Assembly (NCBI GenBank): GCA_019120175.1
Contig: DWVP01000003.1
Location: forward strand, 62,001 to 126,000
DNA length: 64,000 bases
Direction of reading: 5' to 3'
DNA from: Candidatus Corynebacterium faecigallinarum
Lineage (GTDB): Bacteria; Actinomycetota; Actinomycetes; Mycobacteriales; Mycobacteriaceae
The translations under genes and the position numbers were made by a program. The notes below the pieces were generated by a model. That model ran no database searches and was not told the origin of the DNA. It saw only the letters and a list, made by a program, of their open reading frames with translations. This document shows, piece after piece, positions 34,074 through 43,413 of the stretch; within the stretch, counting starts at the first letter, position 1, and every line of letters begins with the position of its first letter.

Positions 34074-35999
34074 TTACTCCACCGCGCCACCGGCGGCGAA
34101 CTGGCTGCGGTACATCTCAGCGTAGGATCCGTCGGCCTCCAACAGCTCCTCGTGGGACCCCTGCTCCACGATGGAACCGTCCACCATCACCAGGATGCGG
34201 TCGGCATCGCGGATCGTGGACAGCCGGTGCGCGATGACGAAGGACGTTCGCTGCGCACGGATCGCATTCATCGCCTGCTGCACCAGCACCTCGGTCCGGG
34301 TGTCCACCGAGGACGTCGCCTCGTCCAGGATGAGGATCTCCGGCTCGGCCAGGAACGCGCGCGCGATGGTGATCAGCTGGCGCTCGCCGGCGGACACCGA
34401 GCCGTCGTCCTGGTCGATGACGGTGTCGTAGCCTTCCGGCAGGGAGTGGACGAAGCGGTCGACGTAGGCGGCCTTCGCCGCGGTGATGACCTCCTCGTCC
34501 GTGGCGTCCAACCTGCCGTAGCGGATGTTCTCCAGGATGGTGCCCTCGAACAGGACGGCGTCCTGCAGCACCATGCCGGTGCGCGAGCGCAGGTCCGCCC
34601 GGGTCATCCTGCGGGTGTCCACGCCGTCGACGAGAATCGCTCCTCCGGTGACGTCGTAGAACCGCAGCACCAGGTTGACCATGGTGGTCTTGCCCGCGCC
34701 GGTCGGCCCGACGATGGCCACGGTCTGGCCTGGCTCCACGACCAGGTTCAGGTCGTTGATCAGCGGGACGTCCTCGGAGTAGCCGAAGTCGACGTCGCGG
34801 AACTCCACGCGACCGCGGGACGTGCGCGGCGAGACCGGCGCACCCGGCACCGCCGGTGCGTCCTGCGCACCCTTCGTGTCGGACGCTGCGGCGTCCACGG
34901 TGGAAACGTCCGGCACCTCCTCCCCGGCGTCGAGCAGCTCGAAGACGCGCTCGGCGGAGGCGACACCGGACTGCACCATCGTCATCATGCCGGCGAGCTC
35001 GCCGAGTGGCTGGTTGAACTCACGGGAGTACTGGATGAACGCGGTGACCGCGCCCAGGCTCATACTGCCGTTCGCCACCCGCAGCGCGCCGACCACGGCG
35101 ATGATCACGTAGCTGAGGTAGTTCATGAACTGCATCAGCGGCATCATCATGCCGGACAGGAACTGCGCCTTCGCACTGGCCTGGAACAGTTCCTCGTTGT
35201 GCTCGTCGTAGGCCTTGGACATATCGTCCTGACGACCGTAGGCAACGACCAGGTCGTGCCCGGTGAAGGACTCCTCGACATGCGCGTTGACCTTGCCGGT
35301 GTTCGCCCACTGCGCCGCATACTGCTTCTGCGCCTTCGTACCGACGATGCCGACCAGCACCGCGGTGACCGGCAGCACCGTCAACGCCAGCAGGGCCATC
35401 TGCCAGGACACGGTGAACATCATCACCGTGACACCGAGCATCATCAGGATCGAGTAGACGAAACTCGCCAACGCCTGCTGCAGTGCAGCCTGCACATTGT
35501 CGATGTCGTTGGTGGTGCGCGACAGGATGTCGCCCTTCTTCTGGGCGTCGTAGTAGCGCAACGGCAGGTGGTGGACCTTGCGCTCCACATCCGACCGCAG
35601 ATCCAGGACGACCTTGACCACGATGCGGTTCAGGATGAACCCCTGCGCCCAGTCGAAGACCGAGGCGATGAGGTACATGCCAAGCACCACACCGATCAGA
35701 GTGCCCAGGTGACCGAAGTCGATGGCCGTCTCGCCGGGGGCGACGTCCCCGGACCAGCGGGCGAGAACCCCGTCGTAGATCACGTCGACGGCGTCACCCA
35801 GCACCTTCGGGGCGTAGACCGACAACCCGACACAGATGACCAGCAGGCCGAAGACCCAGAACATCCCGACCTTGCGGGAGCCCATCAATCCGATCAGACG
35901 CAGCATCGACGGCCAGAAGGCCTTCGCCGAGCGCGGTGCCGACTCGCCCTCGCGGTCGGCGACCTCGAGGACCTCGGGAGTATCAGTTGCGTCACTCAT
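34074..35999 (-). CDS. ABC exporter half-transporter, subunit with consensus Walker B
   Basis: 641-residue type IV ABC exporter half: six membrane segments (about 40-340) then an ATPase. Walker A is GPTGAGKTT, the signature is SVSAGERQ (a departure from LSGGQ), and Walker B is LILDEATSSVD with the catalytic Glu. It overlaps the upstream partner by 4 nt (35996-35999), so they are one operon and surely a heterodimer of the LmrCD/TM287-288 kind. Substrates of such pairs are drugs, lipids or peptides. Proximity to the siderophore locus, 770 bp away and convergent, makes siderophore export possible but unproven. Confidence 0.88.
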   Translation of the reverse strand: MSDATDTPEVLEVADREGESAPRSAKAFWPSMLRLIGLMGSRKVGMFWVFGLLVICVGLSVYAPKVLGDAVDVIYDGVLARWSGDVAPGETAIDFGHLGTLIGVVLGMYLIASVFDWAQGFILNRIVVKVVLDLRSDVERKVHHLPLRYYDAQKKGDILSRTTNDIDNVQAALQQALASFVYSILMMLGVTVMMFTVSWQMALLALTVLPVTAVLVGIVGTKAQKQYAAQWANTGKVNAHVEESFTGHDLVVAYGRQDDMSKAYDEHNEELFQASAKAQFLSGMMMPLMQFMNYLSYVIIAVVGALRVANGSMSLGAVTAFIQYSREFNQPLGELAGMMTMVQSGVASAERVFELLDAGEEVPDVSTVDAAASDTKGAQDAPAVPGAPVSPRTSRGRVEFRDVDFGYSEDVPLINDLNLVVEPGQTVAIVGPTGAGKTTMVNLVLRFYDVTGGAILVDGVDTRRMTRADLRSRTGMVLQDAVLFEGTILENIRYGRLDATDEEVITAAKAAYVDRFVHSLPEGYDTVIDQDDGSVSAGERQLITIARAFLAEPEILILDEATSSVDTRTEVLVQQAMNAIRAQRTSFVIAHRLSTIRDADRILVMVDGSIVEQGSHEELLEADGSYAEMYRSQFAAGGAVE

Positions 36000-37786
36000 C
36001 GCTGCGCCTCCATCTGGGACTCGACGATCTCCCGGTAGGTGCTGCTGGAGTCCAGCAGCTCATCGTGGGATCCGCGGGCGATGATGGTGCCCTTGTCCAG
36101 CACCAGGATCTGGTCGGCGTCGCGGATGGTGGACACCCGCTGCGCGACGGTGACGACCGCTGCGTCCTGCACGGTGGGACGCAACGCCGTGCGCAGCGCG
36201 GCGTCGGTACGCACGTCGAGGGCGGAGAAGGAGTCGTCGAAGACGTAGACGCTGGGCTTGGCGACCAGCGCGCGGGCGATGCACAGGCGCTGGCGTTGAC
36301 CACCGGAGACGTCCGTGCCGCCCTGGGCGATCGGGGACGCCAGGCCTGCCTTCTCCCCGGTGCCACGGTGCCGGACGAAGTCCTCACCCTGGGCGACGCG
36401 CAGCGCGTCCCACAGCTCCTCGTCCGTGGCCTCCTGGTTGCCGAAACGCAGGTTGGACGCCACGGTCCCGGAGAACAGGTACGCCTTCTGCGGCACCAGG
36501 CCGACGTGGCGGGCCAGGTCGACGCGCGGCATCGACGCGACATCCACCCCGCCGATCACGACCTTGCCGGACGTCGGGGCGAAGAGGCGCGGAATCAGGT
36601 TGACCAGGGTCGACTTTCCGGAGCCGGTGGCCCCGATGATCGCCGTGGTCTGGCCCGGGCGCACGGTGAAATTGATGTCGTGCAGGACGGGTTCCTCGGC
36701 GCCGGGGTAGGTGAAGGAGACATTGCGGAACTCGAGCTCGGCGGCTGTGTCGGCGGCGGCTGTGTCGGCGGCACTGCCGGGGACACCCAGTCGCTTGACC
36801 TGGACCTCCGGGTCCTCCTCCGGCTCAACGATCGACGGGTCGTGGTCGAGGACCTTGCTGATGCGCGCCGCACAGACCATGGCGCGCGGCAGCATCATCA
36901 CCATGAACGACACCATCATCACCGCCACCAGGATCTGCAGCAGGTACTGCATGAACGCGGTCAGCGAACCGACCTCGATGGCGCCGTCCTCCACCCGGTG
37001 CCCACCGAACCACAGCACGGCCGCGGTCGCGGTGTGCAGGATGACCATGATCACCGGACCGACCAGGACGAACACCCGGCCGACGCGTTCAGACACCCAG
37101 GCGACGGCCTTGTTGGCGTCGTCGAAGCGCTTCGTCTCGAACTTCTCGCGGACGAAGGCGCGGATCACCCGGATGCCGGTGATCTGCTCGCGCATCACCA
37201 GGTTGATCCGGTCGATCCGGTCCTGCATCGACGCGAACAGCGGGACCAGCCGGGACACCATAAAGCTCACGACCACGGCCAGGACCAGCACGGACACCCA
37301 GACCAGCCAGGACAGTCCGGCGTCCTCGCGCAGGGCCATGACGATGCCGCCGATGCACATGATCGGGGTCATCACCAGGAAGCTCAGCGCCATGACGAAC
37401 ACCATCTGCACCTGTTGGACGTCATTGGTGCCGCGGGTGATCAGCGTCGGGACGCCGAAAGTGCCCATGTCCTGGGCGCTGAAGCGGTCGACGCGGCGGT
37501 AGACGTCGCGGCGGATGTCGCGCCCGACGGCCATGGCCAGCCGGGCGGCGCACCAGGTGGCGGCGATGGCGGCGATGACCTGGACGAAGGCAACGCCGAG
37601 CATGATGCCGCCGGTGGACCAGATGTAGCCGATGTCCCCGGTGGAGACACCCTTGTCGATGATGTCGGCGTTGAGTCTGGGCAGGTACAGCGTCGCGAGG
37701 GTGGCGACTACCTGGAGGAGGATGACCGCGACGAGATACCCGGGGTACGGGCGTGCGTACGCGGCCAAAAGACGTAGAAGTTGCAC
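35996..37786 (-). CDS. ABC exporter half-transporter, subunit with degenerate ATP site
   Basis: 596-residue partner of the gene above. Six membrane segments precede the ATPase with Walker A GATGSGKST, a good signature DVSGGQRQR and a Walker B VYVFDDSFSALD in which the catalytic Glu is Asp. This is the usual asymmetry of heterodimeric exporters: the poor Walker B here pairs with the poor signature of the 641-residue subunit to make one degenerate site, while the other site is complete. Start GTG 37786 has no ribosome site, so the message may be leaderless. A CGTACGGTACG palindrome lies 5 nt upstream. Confidence 0.88.
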   Translation of the reverse strand: MQLLRLLAAYARPYPGYLVAVILLQVVATLATLYLPRLNADIIDKGVSTGDIGYIWSTGGIMLGVAFVQVIAAIAATWCAARLAMAVGRDIRRDVYRRVDRFSAQDMGTFGVPTLITRGTNDVQQVQMVFVMALSFLVMTPIMCIGGIVMALREDAGLSWLVWVSVLVLAVVVSFMVSRLVPLFASMQDRIDRINLVMREQITGIRVIRAFVREKFETKRFDDANKAVAWVSERVGRVFVLVGPVIMVILHTATAAVLWFGGHRVEDGAIEVGSLTAFMQYLLQILVAVMMVSFMVMMLPRAMVCAARISKVLDHDPSIVEPEEDPEVQVKRLGVPGSAADTAAADTAAELEFRNVSFTYPGAEEPVLHDINFTVRPGQTTAIIGATGSGKSTLVNLIPRLFAPTSGKVVIGGVDVASMPRVDLARHVGLVPQKAYLFSGTVASNLRFGNQEATDEELWDALRVAQGEDFVRHRGTGEKAGLASPIAQGGTDVSGGQRQRLCIARALVAKPSVYVFDDSFSALDVRTDAALRTALRPTVQDAAVVTVAQRVSTIRDADQILVLDKGTIIARGSHDELLDSSSTYREIVESQMEAQR

Positions 37787-37790
37787 TTTT

Positions 37791-37801
37791 CGTACGGTAC
37801 G
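37791..37801. promoter_or_regulatory. Palindromic operator candidate at the ABC exporter start
   Basis: CGTACGGTACG is a perfect 5+1+5 palindrome directly before the GTG of the exporter operon; nearby ACGTATG-like copies (about 37807-37814) may be further half sites. The position suits a repressor of a drug-type exporter. No repressor gene is adjacent. Confidence 0.4.
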
Positions 37802-37870
37802 TGAACATACGTTGACCTGCCAGGAAGCCGTCCCTTACAATACTGCGTTCAAGTTGTCCTGGGAGCAGGG

Positions 37871-38493
37871 GTGACTGCGGGGACCGGCGGGCGGCGGGCG
37901 GCGTGACCGTCGGAGTGATCGTCACCCAGACCGGGGACGACGGCCCGACCAACGCAGCGTCCTGCAGCGACGTCGAGTTCATCGGCGTGGCCGGGTCGGG
38001 TCAGCGTGACGGCGGGGACAGCGCCGAGGACCAGATGGATGAGGAAGACATCGAAGACGAGGACTACGGGGACTCCGAGTGCCCGGAATCAAAGATCGTC
38101 GTCGCCGGGTACTCCCAGGGTGCGATGGCTCTGCGACGCGCCCTGCTTGAACTCGGGTCGGTCGACAGCATCGTCGCCGGAGTCCTCATCGGCGACGGGG
38201 ACAAGCTGCCCGATGACAAGGTCACGACCATCGACGACTACGACACCGACGACTACGAGGGCATCGCCCAGCTGGCCCGGGACCAGTGGGATTTCGACTC
38301 CGGTGCCTCGGAGGAGCCGCTGCCGTCCGACTGGGAGTCGCGGATCCTGTCCGCCTGCCGTGGCGGCGACGTGGTCTGCGCGCAGGAGTCTTTCGACGTC
38401 GGTAGCATCACCGACGACATCCCCGCGCACACCAACTACGACGCGGAGGACTGGCGGGAGTTCCTGGCGGACGCCGTCGCAGCCGCCAGCTGA
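37871..38493 (+). pseudogene. Cutinase-family esterase, broken
   Basis: The readable frame (GTG 37903) has the cutinase start CSDVEFIGVAGSGQRDGG, then after 20-odd acidic residues jumps to CPESKIVVAGYSQGAMALRR, with the nucleophile GYSQG. About 60-70 residues that should lie between are missing. The original start was probably GTG 37871 (GGGAG upstream) with a secretion signal; that frame stops at 37904-37906 after a 7-bp repeat (GGCGGGC), so the signal and body are out of frame. The C-terminal Asp/His region is present in part (THT/NYD). Mycolic-acid bacteria secrete several such esterases. An intact, secreted enzyme cannot be made from this copy. Confidence 0.65.
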
Positions 38494-38529
38494 CCAGAAC
38501 CGCCCCGGTCAGATGGCCAGCCTCTCCCC

Positions 38530-38597
38530 TGTCAGATAGGTGGGACGGATCGTCGTGATCCGGCCGGAAGACCATCGATTCGTCCCACGTATCTGAC
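38530..38597. repeat. Intergenic palindrome C (23-bp arms, 2 mismatches)
   Basis: Arms 38530-38552 and 38575-38597 begin TGTCAGATA and end TATCTGACA, pairing at 21 of 23 positions around a 22-nt loop. It lies between the convergent cutinase remnant and deoC. It has no T-tract and its end sequence differs from palindromes A and B. Confidence 0.75.
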
Positions 38598-38633
38598 AAG
38601 TGGTGTGGGCGGGGCCGGAAGGTGGGGCGGGGC

Positions 38634-39371
38634 CTACTCCCCTGCTTCAGCCTCGAGCTCGGCGAGGATCGCGGCGGAGGATGACAGGCCCAGGCGGGTG
38701 GCACCGGCGGCGATCATCTCCTGCGCCGCTGCCAGCGAGCGGATCCCGCCGGACGCCTTGATGCCGAGCCGTCCCCCGACCGTCTCGTTCATCAGCGACA
38801 CCGCACGCACGCTCGCCCCGCCCGCCGGGTGGAAGCCGGTGGAGGTCTTCACGAAGTCCGCCCCGGCCTCCTCGGAAGCCTTGCACGCGGCCACGATCTC
38901 CTCGTCGGTCAGCGCGGCAGATTCGATGATCACCTTCAACACCCCTGGCGCGGGAACGGCGGCACGCACCGCAGCGATCTCGCTGGTCAGCTCGTCGAAA
39001 CGCCCCTCCTTCGCCAGCGCGATGTTGATGACCATATCGACCTCCCCCGCACCGTCCGCCACCGCGCGGGCAGCCTCGGCGGCCTTGATCTCCGGCTTCA
39101 GCGCACCCGACGGGAAGCCGACCACGGTGGCAACGTGCAACCCGCCCGGGACCTCGACCGGCAGCTGCGAGGGAGAGACACAGATCGAGTAGGTTCCCAG
39201 CTCCCCGGCCTCGGCGGCCAGCGCTGCGACATCCGCGGCGGTGGACTCGGGCTTGAGGAGGGTGTGGTCGATCAGTTGCGCGAGCTCGTCACGGGTGATG
39301 TCGCGGGCACGCTGACCATCGCGGTCGCTACTCAGATCACTACGTGGGTCGCTGCTGTGGTCGTTGGTCAT
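38634..39371 (-). CDS. deoC: Deoxyribose-phosphate aldolase
   Basis: 245-residue class I aldolase that splits 2-deoxyribose-5-phosphate into glyceraldehyde-3-phosphate and acetaldehyde. The Schiff-base Lys is in [15 protein letters not shown], the other catalytic Lys in [10 protein letters not shown], and VGFPSGA and EVDMVINI are family strands. The first 25 residues are a low-complexity lead. Its ATG lies 3 nt after the deoA stop, so it is the second gene of a deoA-deoC operon. The acetaldehyde could feed the aldehyde dehydrogenase elsewhere in the window. Confidence 0.92.
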   Translation of the reverse strand: MTNDHSSDPRSDLSSDRDGQRARDITRDELAQLIDHTLLKPESTAADVAALAAEAGELGTYSICVSPSQLPVEVPGGLHVATVVGFPSGALKPEIKAAEAARAVADGAGEVDMVINIALAKEGRFDELTSEIAAVRAAVPAPGVLKVIIESAALTDEEIVAACKASEEAGADFVKTSTGFHPAGGASVRAVSLMNETVGGRLGIKASGGIRSLAAAQEMIAAGATRLGLSSSAAILAELEAEAGE

Positions 39372-39374
39372 CTA

Positions 39375-40691
39375 CTATCCAATCCTGTCCAGAATCACGG
39401 AGCGTTGTGCGGTGTCGGCGCCGGTGCCACCGGCCTCCACCGAGTATCCCGTCTCCAGCACCTCGAGTGCACGCTCGAAGCGCTCCGGCGTGTCCGTGTG
39501 CAGCGTGAACAGCTTCTGACCTGCCGAAACCTTCTCCCCCTTCACCGCGTGCAGTTCGACACCGGCACCAGCCTGCACCGGATCCTCCTTGCGGGCACGT
39601 CCGGCACCGAGCCGCCAGGACGCCACACCGAAGGCCAGGGCGTCGGTCTCGGCGAGCACCCCGTCCGACGACGCGACCACGTCGTGGGTGTGCGCGGCGG
39701 CCGGCAGCTCAGCGTCCGGATCACCATCCTGGGCGCGGATCATCTCGCGCCACGCGTCCATCGCGCGGCCGTCGGCCAGAGCGTCCTCCACGTCGGCGTC
39801 CTGCCCGTTCGGCCCGCCGATGCCGGACGCACCGAGCATCTCCCGGGCCAGCGCACACGTCAGCTCGACGACATCGGACGGCCCACCACCGGCGAGCACC
39901 TCGACGGACTCGCGGACCTCCAGCGCATTGCCGATGGTGCGTCCCAACGGCACCGACATGTCGGTGAGCAGCGCGGTGGTGGTGACCCCGGCGTCCTGAC
40001 CCAACGCGACCATGGTCTCGGCGAGCTCCCGGGCGTCGTCCTGCGAAGTCATGAACGCACCGGAACCGACCTTGACGTCCAGCACCAGGGAGGCGGTGCC
40101 CTCGGCGATCTTCTTCGACATGATCGAGCTGGCGATCAGCGGGATGCAGTCGACGGTGGCGGTGATGTCGCGCAGCGCGTAGAGCTTCTTGTCCGCCGGG
40201 GCGAGGCCGGAGCCGGCGGCGCAGATCACGCAGCCGGGGCCCTCGAGGATCTCGGTGAGCCGCTCATTGGTCAGGTTCGCCTGCCAGCCGGGGATCGCCT
40301 CGAGCTTGTCGAGGGTGCCGCCGGTGTGCCCGAGGCCGCGTCCGGACAGTTGCGGTACCGCGACCCCGTAGGACGCCACGAGCGGGGCGAGCGGCAGGGT
40401 GATCTTGTCACCGACGCCGCCGGTGGAGTGCTTGTCGGTGGTGATCTTCGACAGGTGGGAGAAGTCCATCCGGTCGCCGGAGTCGATCATCGCCTGGGTC
40501 CAGCGCGCGATCTCGGCACGGTTCATACCGCGCAGGAAGATGGCCATGGCCAGGGCGGACATCTGTTCCTCGGCGACGATGCCACGGGTGTAGGCGTCGA
40601 TGACCCAGTCGATCTGCGAGTCGGTGAACTCTCCCCCGTCGCGTTTGGTGCGGATGACGTCGACGACGTCGAACTTCTCGGTGTGTGCCAT
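39375..40691 (-). CDS. deoA: Thymidine phosphorylase
   Basis: 438-residue nucleoside phosphorylase of the glycosyltransferase family 3 type that releases the base and deoxyribose-1-phosphate. The signature SGRGLGHTGGTLDKLEAIPG is intact, with KHSTGGVGDKIT for phosphate binding. ATG 40691 is chosen because AAGGGG lies 9 nt upstream; the longer frame to 40802 crosses the promoter. It heads deoA-deoC and is divergent from cdd-nupC, forming a pyrimidine nucleoside salvage locus. Pyrimidine-nucleoside phosphorylase (Pdp) is the close alternative. The divergent gap (40692-40821) has an AT-rich run GCATATATATTGC that likely holds the -10 region. Confidence 0.9.
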   Translation of the reverse strand: MAHTEKFDVVDVIRTKRDGGEFTDSQIDWVIDAYTRGIVAEEQMSALAMAIFLRGMNRAEIARWTQAMIDSGDRMDFSHLSKITTDKHSTGGVGDKITLPLAPLVASYGVAVPQLSGRGLGHTGGTLDKLEAIPGWQANLTNERLTEILEGPGCVICAAGSGLAPADKKLYALRDITATVDCIPLIASSIMSKKIAEGTASLVLDVKVGSGAFMTSQDDARELAETMVALGQDAGVTTTALLTDMSVPLGRTIGNALEVRESVEVLAGGGPSDVVELTCALAREMLGASGIGGPNGQDADVEDALADGRAMDAWREMIRAQDGDPDAELPAAAHTHDVVASSDGVLAETDALAFGVASWRLGAGRARKEDPVQAGAGVELHAVKGEKVSAGQKLFTLHTDTPERFERALEVLETGYSVEAGGTGADTAQRSVILDRIG

Positions 40692-40821
40692 GAGCTGCAA
40701 CCCCTTCGGTGTTCGCGTGGTGTGTGGAAGGCCGGTTATGCGTGCATATATATTGCCGTAGCTTATGACACTCGTTATCATCGCCTGCACATGCCCCGTC
40801 AACGGCTAAGGATGTCCTGCC

Positions 40822-41349
40822 ATGCAGTATCCGTCTGATCCCGCTCCCGCCTCTCCTTCCTCTCCCTCCTCTCCTTCCTCTCCCTCCGACGCTGAGCTCC
40901 TCGCGTTCTCCCGCGAGGCCGCACACAAGGCCTACGCACCGTACTCCGGCTTCCCGGTCGGCGCGGCCCTCCTGCTGGACGACGGGCGGGTGGTGACCGG
41001 CTGCAACGTCGAGAATGCGTCCTACGGACTCGGGATCTGCGCCGAACGCACCGCGGCAACCCGCATGATCGCCGAGGGCCCCGGGCCGGACACACTGGAC
41101 GCACCGGATGCACCGGATGCACCGGATACACCGGATGCACCGGATGCACCGGATGCACCGGATGCACCGACGATCCTCGCCGTCGCCGTCACCGGGCTCA
41201 AGGCCTCCCCCTGTTTCCCCTGCGGCGCCTGCCGGCAGGTACTCCACGAGTTCGGGTGCCAGCGCGTGATCGTCGAGGGTGACACCGGACCGGAGTCGCA
41301 CCCGTTCACCGACATCCTGCCCTTCGCCTTCGGCCCAGGAGACCTGTGA
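40822..41349 (+). CDS. cdd: Cytidine deaminase with a (DAP)n repeat insert
   Basis: 175-residue zinc enzyme that deaminates cytidine and deoxycytidine. The zinc and catalytic residues are in CNVENASYGLGICAERTA (C-AE) and SPCFPCGACRQVL (PCxxC). Typical homologues have about 130 residues. The extra length comes from an N-terminal Ser/Pro run and from a 24-residue insert of Asp-Ala-Pro triplets (about residues 93-116) encoded by a 9-bp tandem repeat, placed between the two zinc motifs where other enzymes have a short loop. Its stop overlaps the nupC ATG (TGATG), so the two were coupled. Confidence 0.88.
   Translation: MQYPSDPAPASPSSPSSPSSPSDAELLAFSREAAHKAYAPYSGFPVGAALLLDDGRVVTGCNVENASYGLGICAERTAATRMIAEGPGPDTLDAPDAPDAPDTPDAPDAPDAPDAPTILAVAVTGLKASPCFPCGACRQVLHEFGCQRVIVEGDTGPESHPFTDILPFAFGPGDL
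41098..41169. repeat. 9-bp tandem repeat in cdd, 8 units
   Basis: Eight in-frame copies of GAYRCACCG, near-identical except the first (GAC) and fourth (GATACACCG). Unit length is a multiple of three, so copy-number change would not break the frame. Confidence 0.9.
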
Positions 41350-42418
41350 TGGAGAGATTCCAGGGGATCATCGGCATTCTCGTCATCTTCGCGCTGATCT
41401 ACGCCTTCTCCCGGGCGCGCAAGCACATCCGCTGGCGCACCCTCGGCGTGGGCCTCGCCCTCCAGGTCGCCTTCGCACTGTTGGTGCTCAAGTGGGACGT
41501 CGGCTTCCAGGCGTTGATCAAGGTCTCAGAGGGTGTCCAGAAACTCTCCGACTTCACCAATGACGGCACCGCCATCAACTACCTGACGGGCACCTCGAAG
41601 ATCGAGGGCGTGTACGCCTCCACGGTGATCTTCCTGGGCCAGGCCGAGGCCCCGCTGGTCATCGCCCCCCTACCCGCCAAAGCTCACGAAATCGGAGCTT
41701 TTTCACCTGTATGACCGGTCGTTTCGCCTCGGTCGCCGGCTCCACCCTGCTGGGCTATGCACTGCTGGGTGCACCGTTGGAGTTCCTGCTGGCAGCGTCC
41801 ATCATGAACGCCCCAGACTCCCTGCTGGTCGCCAAGGGACTGATGCCGGAGACCAAGAAGTCCGAGGTGGACGCCACGGTGAAGGACGTCCGCGACACCG
41901 AGTCGAAGAACATCATCGACGCTGTGGGCAAGGGTGCGATGTCAGGCGGCAAGATCGCGGTGACCATCGGCTGCCTGCTCATCGCCTTCATCGCCATCAT
42001 CGCGATGCTCTCGGCGATGATCGGCGGCATCGGCGGCTGGTTCGGCCAGGACAACTGGTCACTGGAGGGTATCTTCGGGATCGTGTTCGGCCCGCTGGCC
42101 TGGGCGATCGGCGTGCCGTGGCAGGACACCATGCAGGTCGGCAGCTTCATCGCGGAGAAGACGATCATCAACGAGTTCGTCGGTTTCACCTCCTTCAGCG
42201 AGGTGGTGGACGACCTGGATCCGAAGTCCGTGATGCTGGCGACGTTCGCGCTGGCCGGCTTCGCGAACCTGAGTTCCATCGCCATCCAGATCGGCGCAAT
42301 CGGTGGTCTCGCACCGGAGCGTCGGGCGGACGTGGCCAAGATGGGGCCGTTCGCCCTGCTCGGTGGCTTCTTCACCGATATGCTCAGCGCGGCGATCGTC
42401 GGCATCGTCGCGTTCTAG
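41349..42418 (+). pseudogene. nupC: NupC-type concentrative nucleoside transporter, broken
   Basis: The frame from ATG 41349 gives the family N terminus, then VIFLGQAEAPLVIAP, and goes out of frame at a run of six C (41665-41670). It stops at 41712-41714. A second frame from 41711 resumes MTGRFASVAGSTLLGYALLG and reads to the normal end. Reading through shows two one-base gains: one in the C run and one near 41709-41711, with remnant ...KLTKSELFHL between. In addition TNDGTA joins directly to INYLTGTSK, so about 60 residues (a membrane stretch) are missing. Cdd-NupC pairs import and deaminate pyrimidine nucleosides; this transporter is likely dead unless the defects are assembly errors. Confidence 0.75.
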
Positions 42419-42435
42419 AACGCCGCGCCAGGCCC

Positions 42436-43353
42436 CTACAGCTGCGCGGCGAGCATCGGGGCGGCGGTCACCGGGTCGATGCCGGCGGCCCTCAGGGCGT
42501 CGACGGCACCCTGGGGGTTGGTGCGGAACTGCTCGGCGGTGCCACGGTCGATACCCATGCTCTCGGCTGCGGCGATGGTGGCGTCCGGGTTGGCGGCGAG
42601 CTGGTCGGCTGTCGCGGGGTCCACACCGGCGCCCAGCAGTGCGTCACGGATCGCCGGGTCACCGGCCGGGGCCGGGGCGGGATCCGGCTCGGGCTGGGGT
42701 TCCGGCTGCGGCTCGGGCTCCGGTGCCGGATCCTGCTGTTCCTGACCCTCTGCGTTCGGATCGTTCGGGTTGTTCGGGTCCTGCTCAGCGTTCGGGTCGT
42801 CGGCGTTCGGGTCCTGCCCCTCGGCGTCTCCACCGCACACCGGCGGCACCTGGTCGGCGGCGACCTTCTCCACCAGCCCACAGGCCGCGGCACGGGACAG
42901 CTTCCACTGCTCGTCCTGCTTGACGAACTCGACGGAATCCTGAAAGTCCTGTTCCTGGTCCGGCAGTGTCATCCGTACCGAGGCCGTCGCGATCTCAGGA
43001 GTCTCGCCGGGCAGCACCGGGTCAATGACCTCGATCTCGGCACCGGACTCCTGCTTCGCCCGGGTCATCACCTCGAAGAGTTCGGCGGCCTCGTGGCCGT
43101 CCTCGACCGTGTCGGCCTTCTGCTCGGTCGGCACCTCGGGGTCGACCGCGCGGTCGAGGATCTCGGCGAGGGCCGCGGCGTCCGGCAGGACGTCCTGCGC
43201 CTCGGTGGTCTCCTCCGCTGTGGTGGTGGCGGACGAGGTGGCCGCGGCGTCCCCCTCATCGGAGGAGCAGGACGCCAGCGCCAGCCCGGTGGACACCGCC
43301 ACGGCGACAGCGAGGGCTCGGGAACGGTACAGGGCGGGCCGGGTATGGCTCAC
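42436..43353 (-). CDS. Lipoprotein with MTB12-like domain and C-terminal repeats
   Basis: 305-residue secreted lipoprotein: signal peptide and lipobox LALASCSS (Cys about residue 29). Residues ~50-165 resemble the mycobacterial low-molecular-weight antigen MTB12 domain (DVLPDAAALAEILDRAVDPE and later WKLSRAAACGLVEKV). A low-complexity stalk follows with DPNA units and alternating Pro-Glu/Gln (PEPEPQPEPQPEPDP). The last ~65 residues contain three related units, GVDPATADQLAANP, GIDRGTAEQFRTNP and GIDPVTAAPM. Function is unknown; a cell-wall-spanning stalk bearing a repeat head is plausible. Confidence 0.75.
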   Translation of the reverse strand: MSHTRPALYRSRALAVAVAVSTGLALASCSSDEGDAAATSSATTTAEETTEAQDVLPDAAALAEILDRAVDPEVPTEQKADTVEDGHEAAELFEVMTRAKQESGAEIEVIDPVLPGETPEIATASVRMTLPDQEQDFQDSVEFVKQDEQWKLSRAAACGLVEKVAADQVPPVCGGDAEGQDPNADDPNAEQDPNNPNDPNAEGQEQQDPAPEPEPQPEPQPEPDPAPAPAGDPAIRDALLGAGVDPATADQLAANPDATIAAAESMGIDRGTAEQFRTNPQGAVDALRAAGIDPVTAAPMLAAQL

Positions 43354-43413
43354 AGGAACAATCCTTGATCGTCGGGTACTTCTGGTGAAACATTCCCGAC
43401 GAGTCTAGACCAT

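Noticed and set aside
41098..41169. CRISPR-like regular repeat
   Set aside because: Units are 9 bp with no spacers and lie in frame inside cdd.
41660..41714. Programmed frameshift or deliberately split nupC
   Set aside because: Two separate one-base gains plus a missing membrane block and degraded residues between them fit decay or error better than recoding.
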